Part shown: positions 20,856-31,476 of the stretch, in pieces | How the letters are laid out: the number at the start of each line of letters is the position of its first letter | How positions within the stretch are numbered: the stretch's first letter is position 1 | NCBI GenBank assembly: GCA_038501625.1 | Contig: JAZAYU010000038.1 | Span: forward strand, 1,240,001-1,304,000 | Reading direction: 5' to 3' | DNA: 64,000 bases | Origin: Corbicula japonica | Lineage: Eukaryota; Mollusca; Bivalvia; Venerida; Cyrenidae | The notes under the pieces: generated by a model | What the model was told of the DNA's origin: nothing | The model's input: the letters and a program-made list of their open reading frames with translations, nothing else | Database searches by the model: none | Position numbers and translations under genes: made by a program

Positions 20856-20858
<3 letters not shown>

Positions 20859-20869
20859 TCTTTCATGAA

Positions 20870-22378
20870 TATAGTCACATGTAGCCTTAAGGTGGTACAT
20901 GTACATGTATCATTTTTCATGGAGAAGCCTAAGTTGGTTGGGTGTGTGACATTTATATCCTCAATAAAGGATACGTGAACACACAAAAAGAAAAGAAAAC
21001 AAATGAACTTTTATGAAATCATGATTTCACACACCCGACACACTTCAGATCTTTGATATCTCCTTAAACTGAATCTTTACCATCGTATAACTCGTATAAT
21101 AGGTCTTTTAAAATTGAATATTCGCAGTTCAGAGTGTACTACTTCAATGTCTCAGATGTGTTTAATATTTGATAGTACCATATACTATTTCATGATTATC
21201 AATGACTGAACAGGGGCGAATTTCTCCGAAATTTTGGACTCATCCATACTATGATCAGTAGAATATAGGACCTGCTGTGAGGGAATTATAATGCGTTAGT
21301 AACACTATAACAAAATCGGCTAAACAGTGTTCACTCGTACTTTGACCGTATAAGAATTTTACATTACATTTACTTTGTTTACATGTATTTTACAGTTCAC
21401 ACACTTTGTTTACATGTATTTTACAGTTTACGTTGTTAATTTTGATATTTGTAAATAATTAATATTTTCCTCCCCATACCTCACCAGGCACCTTTAAAGC
21501 GAAAGAAAGTTTAGTATACAATGTAAAAAATTTGCTTTTAGTTTTTTTTGTGTATTTTCTTATGCCAAATTATTGCATTATATTTCATTTTAGACTATTT
21601 TGTCATCAATTTGTGCGTAATAACAGTGCTATTGTTAGTGTGGTCAAAATCGCGAACAACAGAAATTGAGGAACTTTTATAAAGAGAATAAGTTTTAGCT
21701 TCTAGAGTATACCAGACGGTTTAAAACTGAATGTGTTACATTTGGTTATAATTTAAATTGTTTATTTGTTGTCCGTAACCAAATGATTTTATATAAACAG
21801 AAAAGGGAAGCTTACTTTGAATCAATCTCCTTCGCAGAGTTGACGTTCCTTGTAGTGTACGAGTGTGACTTTGAATGGCAGCCGATTTTCAGTAAATGTT
21901 TTTTCTTGGAAGATATTCGCTAAACAATTTAAAGATATATACATTTGATTTAGCTTCACACAGAAAACCCGGTTTTCACAGAATTCCCGTTATTCTTTTA
22001 TTGAAATGTCAACATAGATGTGTTGGTGGTTAATTACGCATTTATTTACGGAAAGGCGAGTCACTTTCGGAGAACGCTCACTTGACAGTTGTTTTAGTAG
22101 TAATGTGCCGTTTTATCAAAAACGCAAGTTATCTTCATATAAGACTGCCTCAATCTGATGATGACAACATTTTTAACTGTTAAACAACATACCGTAATCA
22201 CCACAAGTCTTGGGGCAGTTAAAAATAATTATAACTAAAATATTTCTTGCCCCAAAATTTAAGGACGAAAAATACTGTTTCTGAAAGTGTCCCTTAACAT
22301 ACAGATTGAATAATACTAATCCTAATACTGTCCCTATAGAGGCAAAAAATAATTTCTTGAAAAATGATAATCGCAATA
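20870..22378. other. upstream of gene B, no gene seen
   Basis: Contains 'aacaggggcgaatttctcc' (about 21209), shared with the DNA upstream of gene C (about 30766), consistent with an ancient segmental duplication. There is also a 2-copy duplication 'ctttgtttacatgtatttta' (21374-21430). No exon is recognised. Confidence 0.5.
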
Positions 22379-22382
22379 TTAA

Positions 22383-22890
22383 AGGGAGATGTGCAGGATC
22401 GAGCAAGTGTACTCGGTAAAATCGTAAAAAAATCGATCTATGTAACACTTCCGTGTACTTTTCACTAATTTTACCATTTTACCGGACCTGAAAATAATCG
22501 GCTGAAGAAATCCCTATACAAAAATACATTCTATATTTAGCGATCATGGGAATGTCACGTTTCCGCTGAGCTTACTATTCGTGGAGGCCCAGGCATTTTG
22601 AAACAAATGGCGATGTCGATAGTCGGCAAGGTACACCGAATGCGTATTTTGGTTGAAGTGATCACGTGACAATCCCAAAAACCACTGCGGCTTTACGCGG
22701 GAAATACAAAAAAAGCTAACCTATGCGCGTCGCATAGGATAGGAAACACCATTTATAAATCTTTTTTGTAAAATATTGGTTTGAAATATTTCATGTGTAA
22801 ATCAATATTTGAGCTTCAAATAATGATATTCAACTGATTAATAACCATTTTCGCAAATCTGTTCCATTAATCAATCCTGCACATCTCCCT
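22383..22890. mobile_element. piggyBac-type MITE with TTAA target duplication
   Basis: TTAA (22379-22382), then AGGGAGATGTGCAGGAT; the inverse ATCCTGCACATCTCCCT ends at 22890, followed by TTAA (22891-22894). 508 bp, no transposase. TTAA duplication is the hallmark of piggyBac; assignment rests on that and on the TIR. Confidence 0.75.
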
Positions 22891-23229
22891 TTAACGCTGT
22901 CCAAAGACTTATGGGAGTTACTGTAGATAAAACTTTTCCATTCTAAAAATAGATGAATAGATAGTGTTAAACAGCTAGGCTTGTAATTCTACATTGCTTT
23001 TCAGCAATGTTAACCTGAATTTCGCGTTTTAAAAAATAAATATGTTCACTATAGATTTAATAAACTTATTAAAAATGAAACTAATGCCTTATTAATGTAC
23101 GAATATACAGGACTATATGCAAGTTTGAGTATAGACGAGAAAAGCTGGCTACAAAATTTCATCTTGACAATACTGCAAGTCACGAAGTGAATGATTGTTA
23201 AACAGTTATCCATTATTATTTACTTATAT

Positions 23230-23665
23230 TTATTTGCTTTATCCTATAGTCCCATATGGTGTAAAGCGATGATATTCTCCTTGCTCATCTACTTCATGTT
23301 TATCGAAATTTTTTAGATTTTTTCACTATATACTAAGGTGCATTAGATCAACAAAAGGGCATCTTTATTTTCCGTCGCAGTTTTCTAAGCAACTATAACA
23401 TGCAGACGCCTGATACTTTGCATATTGCTTTATCCTATAGCCCCATATGGTGTAAAGCGATTTTATGCTCCTAGCTCATCTACTTCCTGTTTAAAGAATA
23501 CTTAGGTTTTTACACATAGATGACAAACATGCACAATTTCCGTCACAGTTTCTAAGGAACTATAACATGCAGCAGCCAGATATTTTACATACTAGTATTG
23601 CTTCATCCTATAGTCCCATATGGTGTAAAGCGATTTTATGCTCATCTTCTTCCTGTTTACATGAA
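23230..23665. repeat. three diverged copies of a ~170-190-bp repeat
   Basis: 'tgctttatcctatagtcccatatggtgtaaagcga' type landmarks, split here as 'gctttatcctatag' and 'ccatatggtgtaaagcga', occur near 23237, 23427 and 23604 (the last with 'gcttcatcctatag'), each followed by 'gctcat' and 'cttcctgttta'. Old tandem duplication, non-coding. Confidence 0.8.
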
Positions 23666-23768
23666 CATAATTAGCTAATCACATGCCCCGGCAAATAAAG
23701 ATTTTGTGTTTCATGTAAGATTATACATTTAAAGGCAGTACAAAGATGGTACTTGGATCCCATACTAA

Positions 23769-23912
23769 GCCCAAGATCGTAAAACATATTTTTGAGATCA
23801 GTCTCAAATCTCAAGGATCTGATTGGCTGAAATGGCGACTGGTCGCCATTTCAGCCAATCAGATGCTTGAGATTTGAGACTGATCTCCAGATTTAGTTTT
23901 ATGATCCTGGAC
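23769..23912. mobile_element. foldback MITE, CCCAAGATCATAAAACT family
   Basis: A nearly complete palindrome: 'gcccaagatcgtaaaac', 'cagtctcaaatctcaag' and 'ctgattggctgaaatggcga', then the inverse arm ending 'agttttatgatcctgg'. The central axis is at 'ggcgactggtcgcc'. Confidence 0.85.
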
Positions 23913-25789
23913 ACAGGTTTGCAAAAAATGTGTTTCATGTGTCCGCGACTTATTAAGACACAACCTCACTAGTCTCTTTGAAAGAAGTTTGAAAGAGAAA
24001 CTACACTATGTATTGATTGTTGTAAATACAGATGTATTATTAAGATGGTTCTTATGGTATTTATACTAAATTGACATGTTACTTTACCATGCAGAATGTC
24101 AATCGTTATTGGTGATAGTATATAGGTATTATTGAACTTTCCGTTTTGCGGGAAATATATTGTATGTACTGTGTTTGTCTCTTGCATGCTTTATAAGGCC
24201 CTGCCACCGAATATGTCTGTTAGGGAATATCTATACATTTTATATTTATGTCTGATTTTGTACCTCCATTTATAAACAAGTAATAGGCTACCTTAAGTGT
24301 ACTAATTTTGCATCCCTTGTAGCTGATCTTTTTGTACTGATATTAAAGATACTTTTTGTAATCTCTTTCTTTATATAGAGATTACATAATAAAAAACAAC
24401 ATTTCACGTTTTTTTAAGATATAGATATCCATGTATATAAATAGTAACCATTGTTAATCTTTGGTCAATTTAATATAAAGTAATGTCCTCTAACTTAATA
24501 AAGCAATTACTTCAGAAAGGAAAGAAACATCTTGGCATAAATCTTTTTATTGAAAATTGTGAAAAAACACTCAAATAGCTGATTTTGGTGTTAAATTTTT
24601 TTATTATTTCCATCCTTTGATGTTGTTTTTCTCGTGTGCAACGTCCTAAGGGTTAACGTTTCGCAGTTTGTTCACTTTTCTAGCATTTGTAAATGAAAGG
24701 AATCTTTGTACAAATGTTTTGCACAAACGTTTGAAACAGGGGAATGGGAGCCATAACGATAGACATTTTTTGCAAGTTTAATCACTGCTGCACAGAAAAC
24801 AATGCACTTGCAGTTAAATATTCAGTACTGCGACAAAGCATTTCTCAACAAACAATTTATTAAGATCTTATTTAAAATCTAAAGCAAATAAAAAGTATTA
24901 TCAACTTGTCAATTTATGTTTAAACAATTCTGTAATAAAAGATAATGGCTACCAATAGGTTTGTTTTACAGGGCACTGCATTATTGGTAATTGACCAATC
25001 TAAAGTTGAACTTTTTGACTACAGTAATAAGAATTTAAAAGTATATGAAGAATTCTGGAGAAATATAAAAAATGCCAAAGCTCAGTCACTTTTACATTCT
25101 CGATCGTTATTTTGTTGATTTGACTCCAGGTGTCCTGTTCTCAGTTAGGTTTTAGGGTACAACATAATTTACGTGATGGTGCCATGAGCTGCTAATGAAT
25201 TTCCATCAAGGATTTCTTTGGAAAAACCTGGTTTTTAGATGAGGATATGTTGTTGGGCGGGTGGATTGGCGTCAATATTTCATTTTTTGTTTAAGTTCTT
25301 TTTTTCTCAGTAACAATTCAAGGTAGAGCTTTGAAACTTAACATATTTGACTGATATTACAATAGCAGAGATACGGTGGGAATTCGCTAAAATCGTTTCG
25401 GTGGGCTTGTCAGTCTATTGTCATACCACTCTCATTCGCGCTGAAACCCCGCCTTCTGAACTAGCCGACGGAAACCAAACTTTATTAAACAGGTTCAAAA
25501 CCATTCATAAAGTTTTTGCTTGCAATAAGTTGATTTGGGGATTTACGAAGTTTCAACACCAGTAAGCTGTATAAGATTTACAACTGATCTCTGTTTTGTG
25601 ATATCTTTGTCTTTGACATCGGAATTACGTTGTTTTACCAGTATCCTATGGAACTATATTGGAGGCATAACCACTTATTTTTCTCATATTTTTTTTCTAT
25701 AAAAATATAATTAACAGAAACAATATTAATACAATATAGAGAGTAAAGTCTTTTTGTCGTTGATTATACATGAAAGGCTTTACTGTCGT
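23913..25789. other. intergenic, no gene seen
   Basis: AT-rich; only short frames without codon structure or splice support. No repeat family is recognised, except that 23.2-23.9 kb to the left is repetitive. Confidence 0.5.
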
Positions 25790-25852
25790 CTCTTGAAATT
25801 TGAAAGAACCGGAGTTAACACCATTGCTCAAAGCAGCTCCTGATGTAAAAGT
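25790..25852 (-). pseudogene. second copy of the family C-terminal end, downstream of gene C
   Basis: Minus-strand translation TSGAALSNGVNSGSF matches the C-terminus of gene B (TGAALSSGGNSGSF), about 300 bp past the gene C stop. It has no flanking repeat module or start. It could be a relic of a partial tandem duplication or of the original 3' end displaced by an insertion. Confidence 0.6.
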
Positions 25853-26149
25853 TTGTAATTTTCTCAACTGCTTGTATAATTTATGCGCTTTGCTTTTGAA
25901 TGCATTAAATGCAAGCCATTGCATTAATAATACAGATTCCATATGACAGCATATGTTTACAGTACATTTCATTGCAACAAATGAAAGCTTTAAATCCCAA
26001 AAGATAGTTTACCCTTTTTACAAAAAAATAGAATAGCTGTCCAATAAACACAAAGTCTGGAGGGTAACATCGTTGACTGTCTGTAGAATACTGATATGGA
26101 TTGGAAATGTGGAGTCTGAATTTCCAACACTGCTCGAGACAGCTCCTTT

Positions 26150-26511
26150 TCATCCGCTGCCTGGAATAGGTTTGGGTTGTTCTATAGAAGGCAGTACCTC
26201 GCCATTAGTTGTAAGGATTCCACCCGGTTGGTTGTTTGTTCCTCCATTTAAAAGGTGTGTAATATCGACAGTTTGTAGTGAACCTCCGCCTAACGGAATA
26301 CCAACGGGGCCTAACGGAACACCTCCGCCGGGACTTAATTGAGCTCCGCCATTTGGGTCTAACGGAAAACCTCCACCTGGGACCATCGGAACACCGCCTT
26401 GGTCCATCGGAAAACCACTATCTTGACCCATTAGATCACCTCCAGCATGGATTTCTGGGAAGCCAGGTTCTGACCCAGGTGTAATTGGACCTATAGGTAT
26501 ACCAGGGTTAC
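26150..26511 (-). CDS. Gene C terminal exon, prematurely stopped
   Basis: Acceptor attccag|GTAACC at 26512; begins G-NPGIPIGPITPGSEPGFPE. Short Gly-rich section, then the shared module up to IEQPKPIPGSG and TGA. About 16 codons present in genes A and B between IEQPK and GAA-S are missing or replaced. Confidence 0.75.
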
Positions 26512-29500
26512 CTGGAATAAATTAGATTGGCGATTAGTTTAGTACTATCAGTATCATTTACCAACTTAAAATGTCGTTGAGCACGACACATACATTTGTG
26601 AAAATACGTAGTAGCGCTCAATCAGGGGCTACGCAGAGTGGACAGTAATATGCATTCCCATTACTACCCATTAACAGGTTCAACCAAACTGGGCCCAAGA
26701 TCATAAAACTTAAGCTGGAGACCAGACTCAAATCTCAAGGATCTGATTGGCTGAAATGGCGACTGGTCGCCATTTCAGCCAATCAGATGCTTGAGATTTG
26801 AGTCTGGTCTCCAATCTCAGTTTTATGATCTTGGGCCCTGAGCCATTTCCATCTATTTATTATATAACCTTTCTGCCAAATGCCAAGTGTAAGTTTCTTT
26901 GGTGACACATTCCGTGTTATGCAGAACACCAGAGCACTTTAGACACTATCTACCGAGATCATATACATGACACCACATGTTATAGAAAGATTTCGATAGA
27001 TGGTGTCTTCATTGCGCAAATCTAACTCTCGCCAAGATACCACATACATTATTAACAAATAAAAATACCTTGTAGCTTTTTCATTTGTCCTGGGGGTCCG
27101 CCAAGAGGATGGCCTGCATTTCCTACAACAAAAGACATCATAATTTGATATGGGTCTTTTCGACAAAAGTCAAAGGAAGAAACTATAGGTTCAGCTAAAG
27201 ACTTAGCCGTTCGTGTTTGAAGAAAAGTGCACACAATTTCTCCAGAATTGTTTATAAGGTTGCTTGCAACCTTTGCAGAAAAACGATGACAATAACAAAT
27301 TGTTCAGAAAATAAGAACTTATGAGAACAAAATCAATCTCTTTTCGCTTAACTTATTACACACATCGGAGAGAAAGTGTAGTTCATGGCATATGTTTGCT
27401 TTAAAACGTTCAAAATGGATGAGCAAGCGCAGAAATGCTATATGAGCTCAATTAACCTTTCAAATCCAATCAGAAACAACACTTTTATTGCCTAAAACCA
27501 TGTCAAAGTTAATTATAAAATTAAAAGAGCATGAACAAATCTTCAAGCTCAAACAATGAGATTCTACTACTCCTAATATAATTTTTCCAACCGGACCTGT
27601 AACACGACCTTAGCTTTTGTACAGATGATTAACCGAAGGTGTAAAACTGCCAAAAAATCTTATGTCTAACAGGTTAACAATCACATTATAGCATCCTTCA
27701 ATTTTACATTAGAATCCGTATTTAAGTAAGGCAACTCGAATCTTCATACAGAAAATATATCCTCTACAGACGATTTTGTGACTTGTTTTTACCCGCATAA
27801 CCCTACCTTGATTAAATGTCAGTTGTTTCAAAAGGCATGTAGAGAATTTAAATGTTATTTTAAAAAAGAAATAAAATGATGAATCTTATTATGTTTGAAG
27901 TTTTAAGTGAATACTCCGATTCCACGTGAATACTCCGATTTCACGTTGAGAAATAAATAAAATATAGACGGTATAGTAAGAACATTGGTCAAGTGTATTC
28001 GCTAATATAACAATTTTGTAGCTCACGTTGTTGTCTATATATAGCGTTATAATAATATTCACACAAAACAGCTTTAAAATAATGTTCTAAATGAATCTAT
28101 TTAACATGAACACGTAATATCCATTTGCGGTGCAGTCTTAATTTGCATTTTAAGTATTCGACAAGTAGCTCGACTTAGTTAAAACAGTAAGATTGTTTCT
28201 GGCATTGTAAACTCGCGCTGGTGACGATGCAACATCGATGGTGTTACGTTAATAACAGGCCGATCTGGTTTCGGGCTAAAAAGGTCTCCAGCAAAATGAA
28301 TAAACCAAATGAATGGATAGTTACAGTATTAAACCAATACATAATTGTTTTAGTAAATCATTTACCGCACTGTTAAACACTAGAATACAATTTTTTCTAG
28401 AAAAAAAGCAATATTTTGAACCGCTATTTTTAACATCATCAGCATCAGGAAATCAAACGGCAGACCCCGTGATTCAAAGTAAAGCGTTTTTAATATCTAC
28501 ATTGACAACTAGACATACCTGCTTTTCCTACTGGTCCCACACCAACCTGACCTGGAGGCCCGCCTTGGTTTTTTGCTTTGGTACTCTTTCCTTAAATTAA
28601 AGTGTTATTATTAGAATGCTACATGCACTTCTACCGTATTCAAGCGTTATTTGGTTCATACTGTTACGATGATGTAAGCCACCAGACGTTGAACGTTTTG
28701 CAAAGTTAAGGTGCGTTATTTTTTAATGAAATACTAAAATCCCAATGTTTCTTTTCATTGTCATTGCCGCTTGCTTTTGTACCTGGCTTTCTCGCGTTCC
28801 TTACTTGAAAACACATAGTTAGTTTTTAAGGCAGCATATATACACTCACCAAAAGTTCTAATTGGTCACTTTTTGTCCGTAATTGTTTATTAGAAAGACA
28901 TTGAATTTACTCTTTATTTATGATCATATGCCAACAACAGTCTTTAGCTTAAGATTGAATCTTGTAATAATTAACTTTGGAACAGTTTGGCGAGAGTTAT
29001 CCTTAGTTTTGCTAAAATGCATTTCTTGCATAAAAAAGGTCAAGCAAACAGAATTTTGCTCTTAATTCCTTGTTTTATTGTAATAGGACCCTTAATAGAT
29101 GACAAAAACCAAGAAAAAAAAAGATTTATCAACAGCACATTTGATACAGCACATTAAATAAACCTCTTTCAAAGTATCCAATTTTAAATTACCTCCCTTT
29201 CAATTAAAAACTGTTCTACTTTTGACCCTGCGATGTAAGTAAATGGTATTGGATTCATTTAAGAATCAATAGAGATTAAAAAGACATTAAAAAATTGATT
29301 TCAAGACAAAACAGTTCTTTCCACAACCTCTCTTGACGTAGGGAAGAAACGAAACTAGCATACATTGTAAACAAATACAATTGATGACCAATTATAACTT
29401 TGGTTGCGTGTATTCATAGTGCTTATAATTATCTAAGCTTGTTTAAAAAGTATTAAATTTAGATTTTTATAGCTGATTGTAATTCTGATATAAAAGAAAA

Positions 29501-30287
29501 GTGTTATTTCTATAGCAATGTCCTTAATTTTTAAATTAAAATTAGCCCGCTATTGCTATTCCACGTTCAGTACTTTGCGTAATTCGGAAAACGGAATCTA
29601 GATTAGATTTGAGCCAGTGTTATATAATTAGCGGCACGTCGCGGAAAAGGTTATATTTTTGGACATTTTAGTTATGACTAAATTTGAAAGAACTTACAAT
29701 TATCTTTTACGTTCTCATAACTGATTGGGGATTTTCGTATAGTAAAAATATTGTTGATAATTACTATTAATACTATTACTTAAGAGCCCTTATTTTTTCA
29801 TGATGTTGTAACAAAAGTAATTGGTGCGCACCACGGACAAAGTTTCATCCATAGGTTGACGATATTCCTCAAAAATGGTTTCATAAAACGGGGAGAACAG
29901 CATAGAATATTATTCATTTCTCGATAAAAATAACACCATATCGTTAAACTTTGTAACCCAATTAAATATCTTTTATGAGAAAAAAATAGATACTTGTTAA
30001 GTCTTTTTTTAAGATAGTAAAACTAAAATATCAAAAATTTAACTAAAGACCATTTCCGTTTGCGTGCCCCAACTATAAATAATGAAGGGCCACAGTGGGG
30101 ATCCAACCTCTACGATTAAAACACCTACCCACATATCTCCGAACAAGCTTCCAAAATAATTGATAATTTTAGATTATTGATTTATTGACAATATGAGCTG
30201 TATTAAAACAAGCTTAAAAATAAACTTACCTTGACCCTCGCAGCCCAAAAATAGTATCGCTGTAATAATAAATTTAAAAATCAACAT
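26150..30287 (-). CDS. Gene C: secreted Gly/Pro-rich repeat protein, short form
   Basis: Four-exon model: 30287-30230, 28590-28519, 27122-27069 and 26511-26150 (58, 72, 54 and 362 bp; 546 bp, 181 aa). All junctions are GT-AG, phase 1, at a split Gly. The signal peptide is MLIFKFIITAILFLGCEGQ. The terminal exon has only a few Gly-rich octapeptides (GVPMVPGGG, GGVPLGP), the GIPLGGGS / VDITHLLNGG / LTTNGEVLP / SIEQPKP module, then a TGA at 26150-26152. The same frame past the TGA still reads GAVSSSVGNSDS, homologous to gene B (GAALSSGGNSGS), so the stop truncates the family's C-terminus. It may be a functional short paralogue or an early pseudogene; splice sites are intact. Confidence 0.65.
26606..26690 (+). 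repeat. dispersed repeat F1 copy (gene C intron 3)
   Basis: 'tagcgctcaatcaggggcta', 'gtggacagtaatatgcattc' and 'aacaggttcaaccaaact'; abuts the foldback MITE at 26691. Confidence 0.6.
26691..26838. mobile_element. foldback MITE, best copy of its family
   Basis: 148 bp. Arms 'gggcccaagatcataaaact' and 'agttttatgatcttgggccc', with near-complete pairing to the axis at 'ggcgactggtcgcc'. No spacer to speak of. Other copies or fragments: 8085, 14998, 23769, 39912 and 49815-50325. Confidence 0.9.
27069..27122 (-). CDS. Gene C exon 3 (54 bp)
   Basis: Acceptor ttgtag|GAAATG; encodes G-NAGHPLGGPPGQMKKLQ; donor CAAG|GTAT. The second half is nearly base-for-base identical to gene A exon 3 (6935-6988). 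Confidence 0.85.
28519..28590 (-). CDS. Gene C exon 2 (72 bp)
   Basis: Acceptor tttaag|GAAAGAG; encodes G-KSTKAKNQGGPPGQVGVGP then VGKA; donor GCAG|GTATG. Probably the ancestral length; gene A's homologue is cut to 45 bp and gene B's is 81 bp. Confidence 0.75.
28735..28804 (-). pseudogene. relic of the 63-bp exon in gene C
   Basis: On the minus strand 'gtgttttcaaGTAAGGAACG' aligns with gene B exon 2 and its acceptor 'gtgttttcagGTAAAGGTTA'. The AG acceptor has become AA and the frame has decayed. It sits just upstream of exon 2, where the exon is expected. Confidence 0.55.
28851..29412. mobile_element. Tc1/mariner-type MITE, copy 2 (gene C intron 1)
   Basis: Same TIR (CACTCACCAAAAGTTCTAAT here) and body as 13302-13860, flanked by TA, 562 bp. 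It sits in a different intron than in gene B, so the two insertions are independent and not part of the gene duplication. Confidence 0.85.
29631..30070. mobile_element. possible diverged copy of the 42059-42313 MITE family
   Basis: The left end 'gcggcacgtcgcggaaaagg' and right end 'catttccgtttgcgtgcccc' resemble the TIRs at 42059-42313. The body is unrelated or strongly diverged. Weak. Confidence 0.35.
30230..30287 (-). CDS. Gene C exon 1, signal peptide
   Basis: ATG at 30287-30285; MLIFKFIITAILFLGCEGQ plus the first base of Gly; donor G|GTAAGT. 58 bp as in genes A and B. Confidence 0.8.
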
Positions 30288-30450
30288 ATTTCTTTATTTC
30301 AGAGCTTAATATATTGAGGAACAAGATGTAGAAGAATATCAAGATGTAGGGTTAAATCAGGTTTTTATATATACAATTTTGTCGCAATACATGTAGTTTT
30401 ACATGAATTTAGCGGTTTCTACGTAAATTTTCTTTAGTCAAGCCGAGAGA

Positions 30451-30485
30451 ACGTAACGTTTAATTGATTAAAATGACGCAGATTT
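30451..30485 (-). promoter_or_regulatory. conserved upstream block of gene C
   Basis: The plus strand reads 'cgtaacgtttaattgatt' then 'aatgacgcagat', the same words and order as upstream of gene B (20574-20606). Confidence 0.5.
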
Positions 30486-30529
30486 TTAACACAATCACGA
30501 ATTATATAATCAAAACATCACGAATGGGA

Positions 30530-30537
30530 TATTTATA
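30530..30537 (-). promoter_or_regulatory. candidate TATA box of gene C
   Basis: TATAAATA on the minus strand within 'cacgaatgggatatttatac', aligned with the gene B block at 20659-20666. About 240 bp beyond the ATG. Confidence 0.45.
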
Positions 30538-30539
30538 CA

Positions 30540-31476
30540 TTATACTTCCGTCTCAGATATTTTATTTATTCTGGATATACAAAATGATTTTTTGTTTGTT
30601 TATTTTTTACTCTTGCTAATGAAAGGCCACGATGAAAATAAGATAACGATGTGCATTGTGTACTCTTTAAGTGAATTTTAATACATTATGTAAACTTTAT
30701 TAATAAAAAGTAAGCTTTTGCATTTAAAATTGTTATAATTTATACCGTTTTTATAAATCTTCTGAACAGGAGCGAATTTCGCGGAAATTTCGGACTACAT
30801 GTATTATAATTATACATCAAAAGCATCTGTTAAAAGTGACTTTACTGCATGGGTAACTCATTACCTATTTTGGATGAAAATGTATTCACTTGTACAACGT
30901 ACACGTACAAGTGACTGTGTTAGAATAATTCATCACATTATTTATTTTGTTTACAGACATTCTACAGTTTATATTATAAATTTTGATGTTTGAAAACACT
31001 AAATTTTTTTCTTCCGATATGTGACAGGCACCTTTAATAGGTTGCCCAGTACAAAGAAATTCTATATGAGAATAATTTGTTAAGTTAATAATGAAATAAT
31101 GAAATAAAATCAGCACGGAGATGTAAAAAGAGTAGAAATTGTGTCACTGAATCTGCTTGTGAATCACGTGATCCCACTTAACCCTGACCTAGCATATCAA
31201 TATGTTCAATGTCAGTTCGAGGGCTGTGTGCGAAACTAGTCTATCCTTTATAGAAATATGACGCAGATAGAATATTATTGCCCTAAGCCACCGTATTGTT
31301 TTTTTCTTATATGGGCGTTCCTATCGATTTAGGAGACATATGCTCAAACTATCAACATTATCTTTGGGACAAACTGCGTATGATTTTCTTTGATTACGTG
31401 CTATTTACATTTTCAATACAGTTTACAGCAAATGATACGTGTTGGTATTACTCAGCCCATTACTGAGATGTTGAAT
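30540..31476. other. upstream of gene C, no gene seen
   Basis: Shares 'gcgaatttcgcggaaatttc'-like sequence (about 30770) with the gene B upstream region. No exon is recognised. Confidence 0.5.

Noticed and set aside
20639..20986. Poly-Leu and poly-Thr frames near the gene B promoter
   Set aside because: Trinucleotide microsatellite read in different frames.
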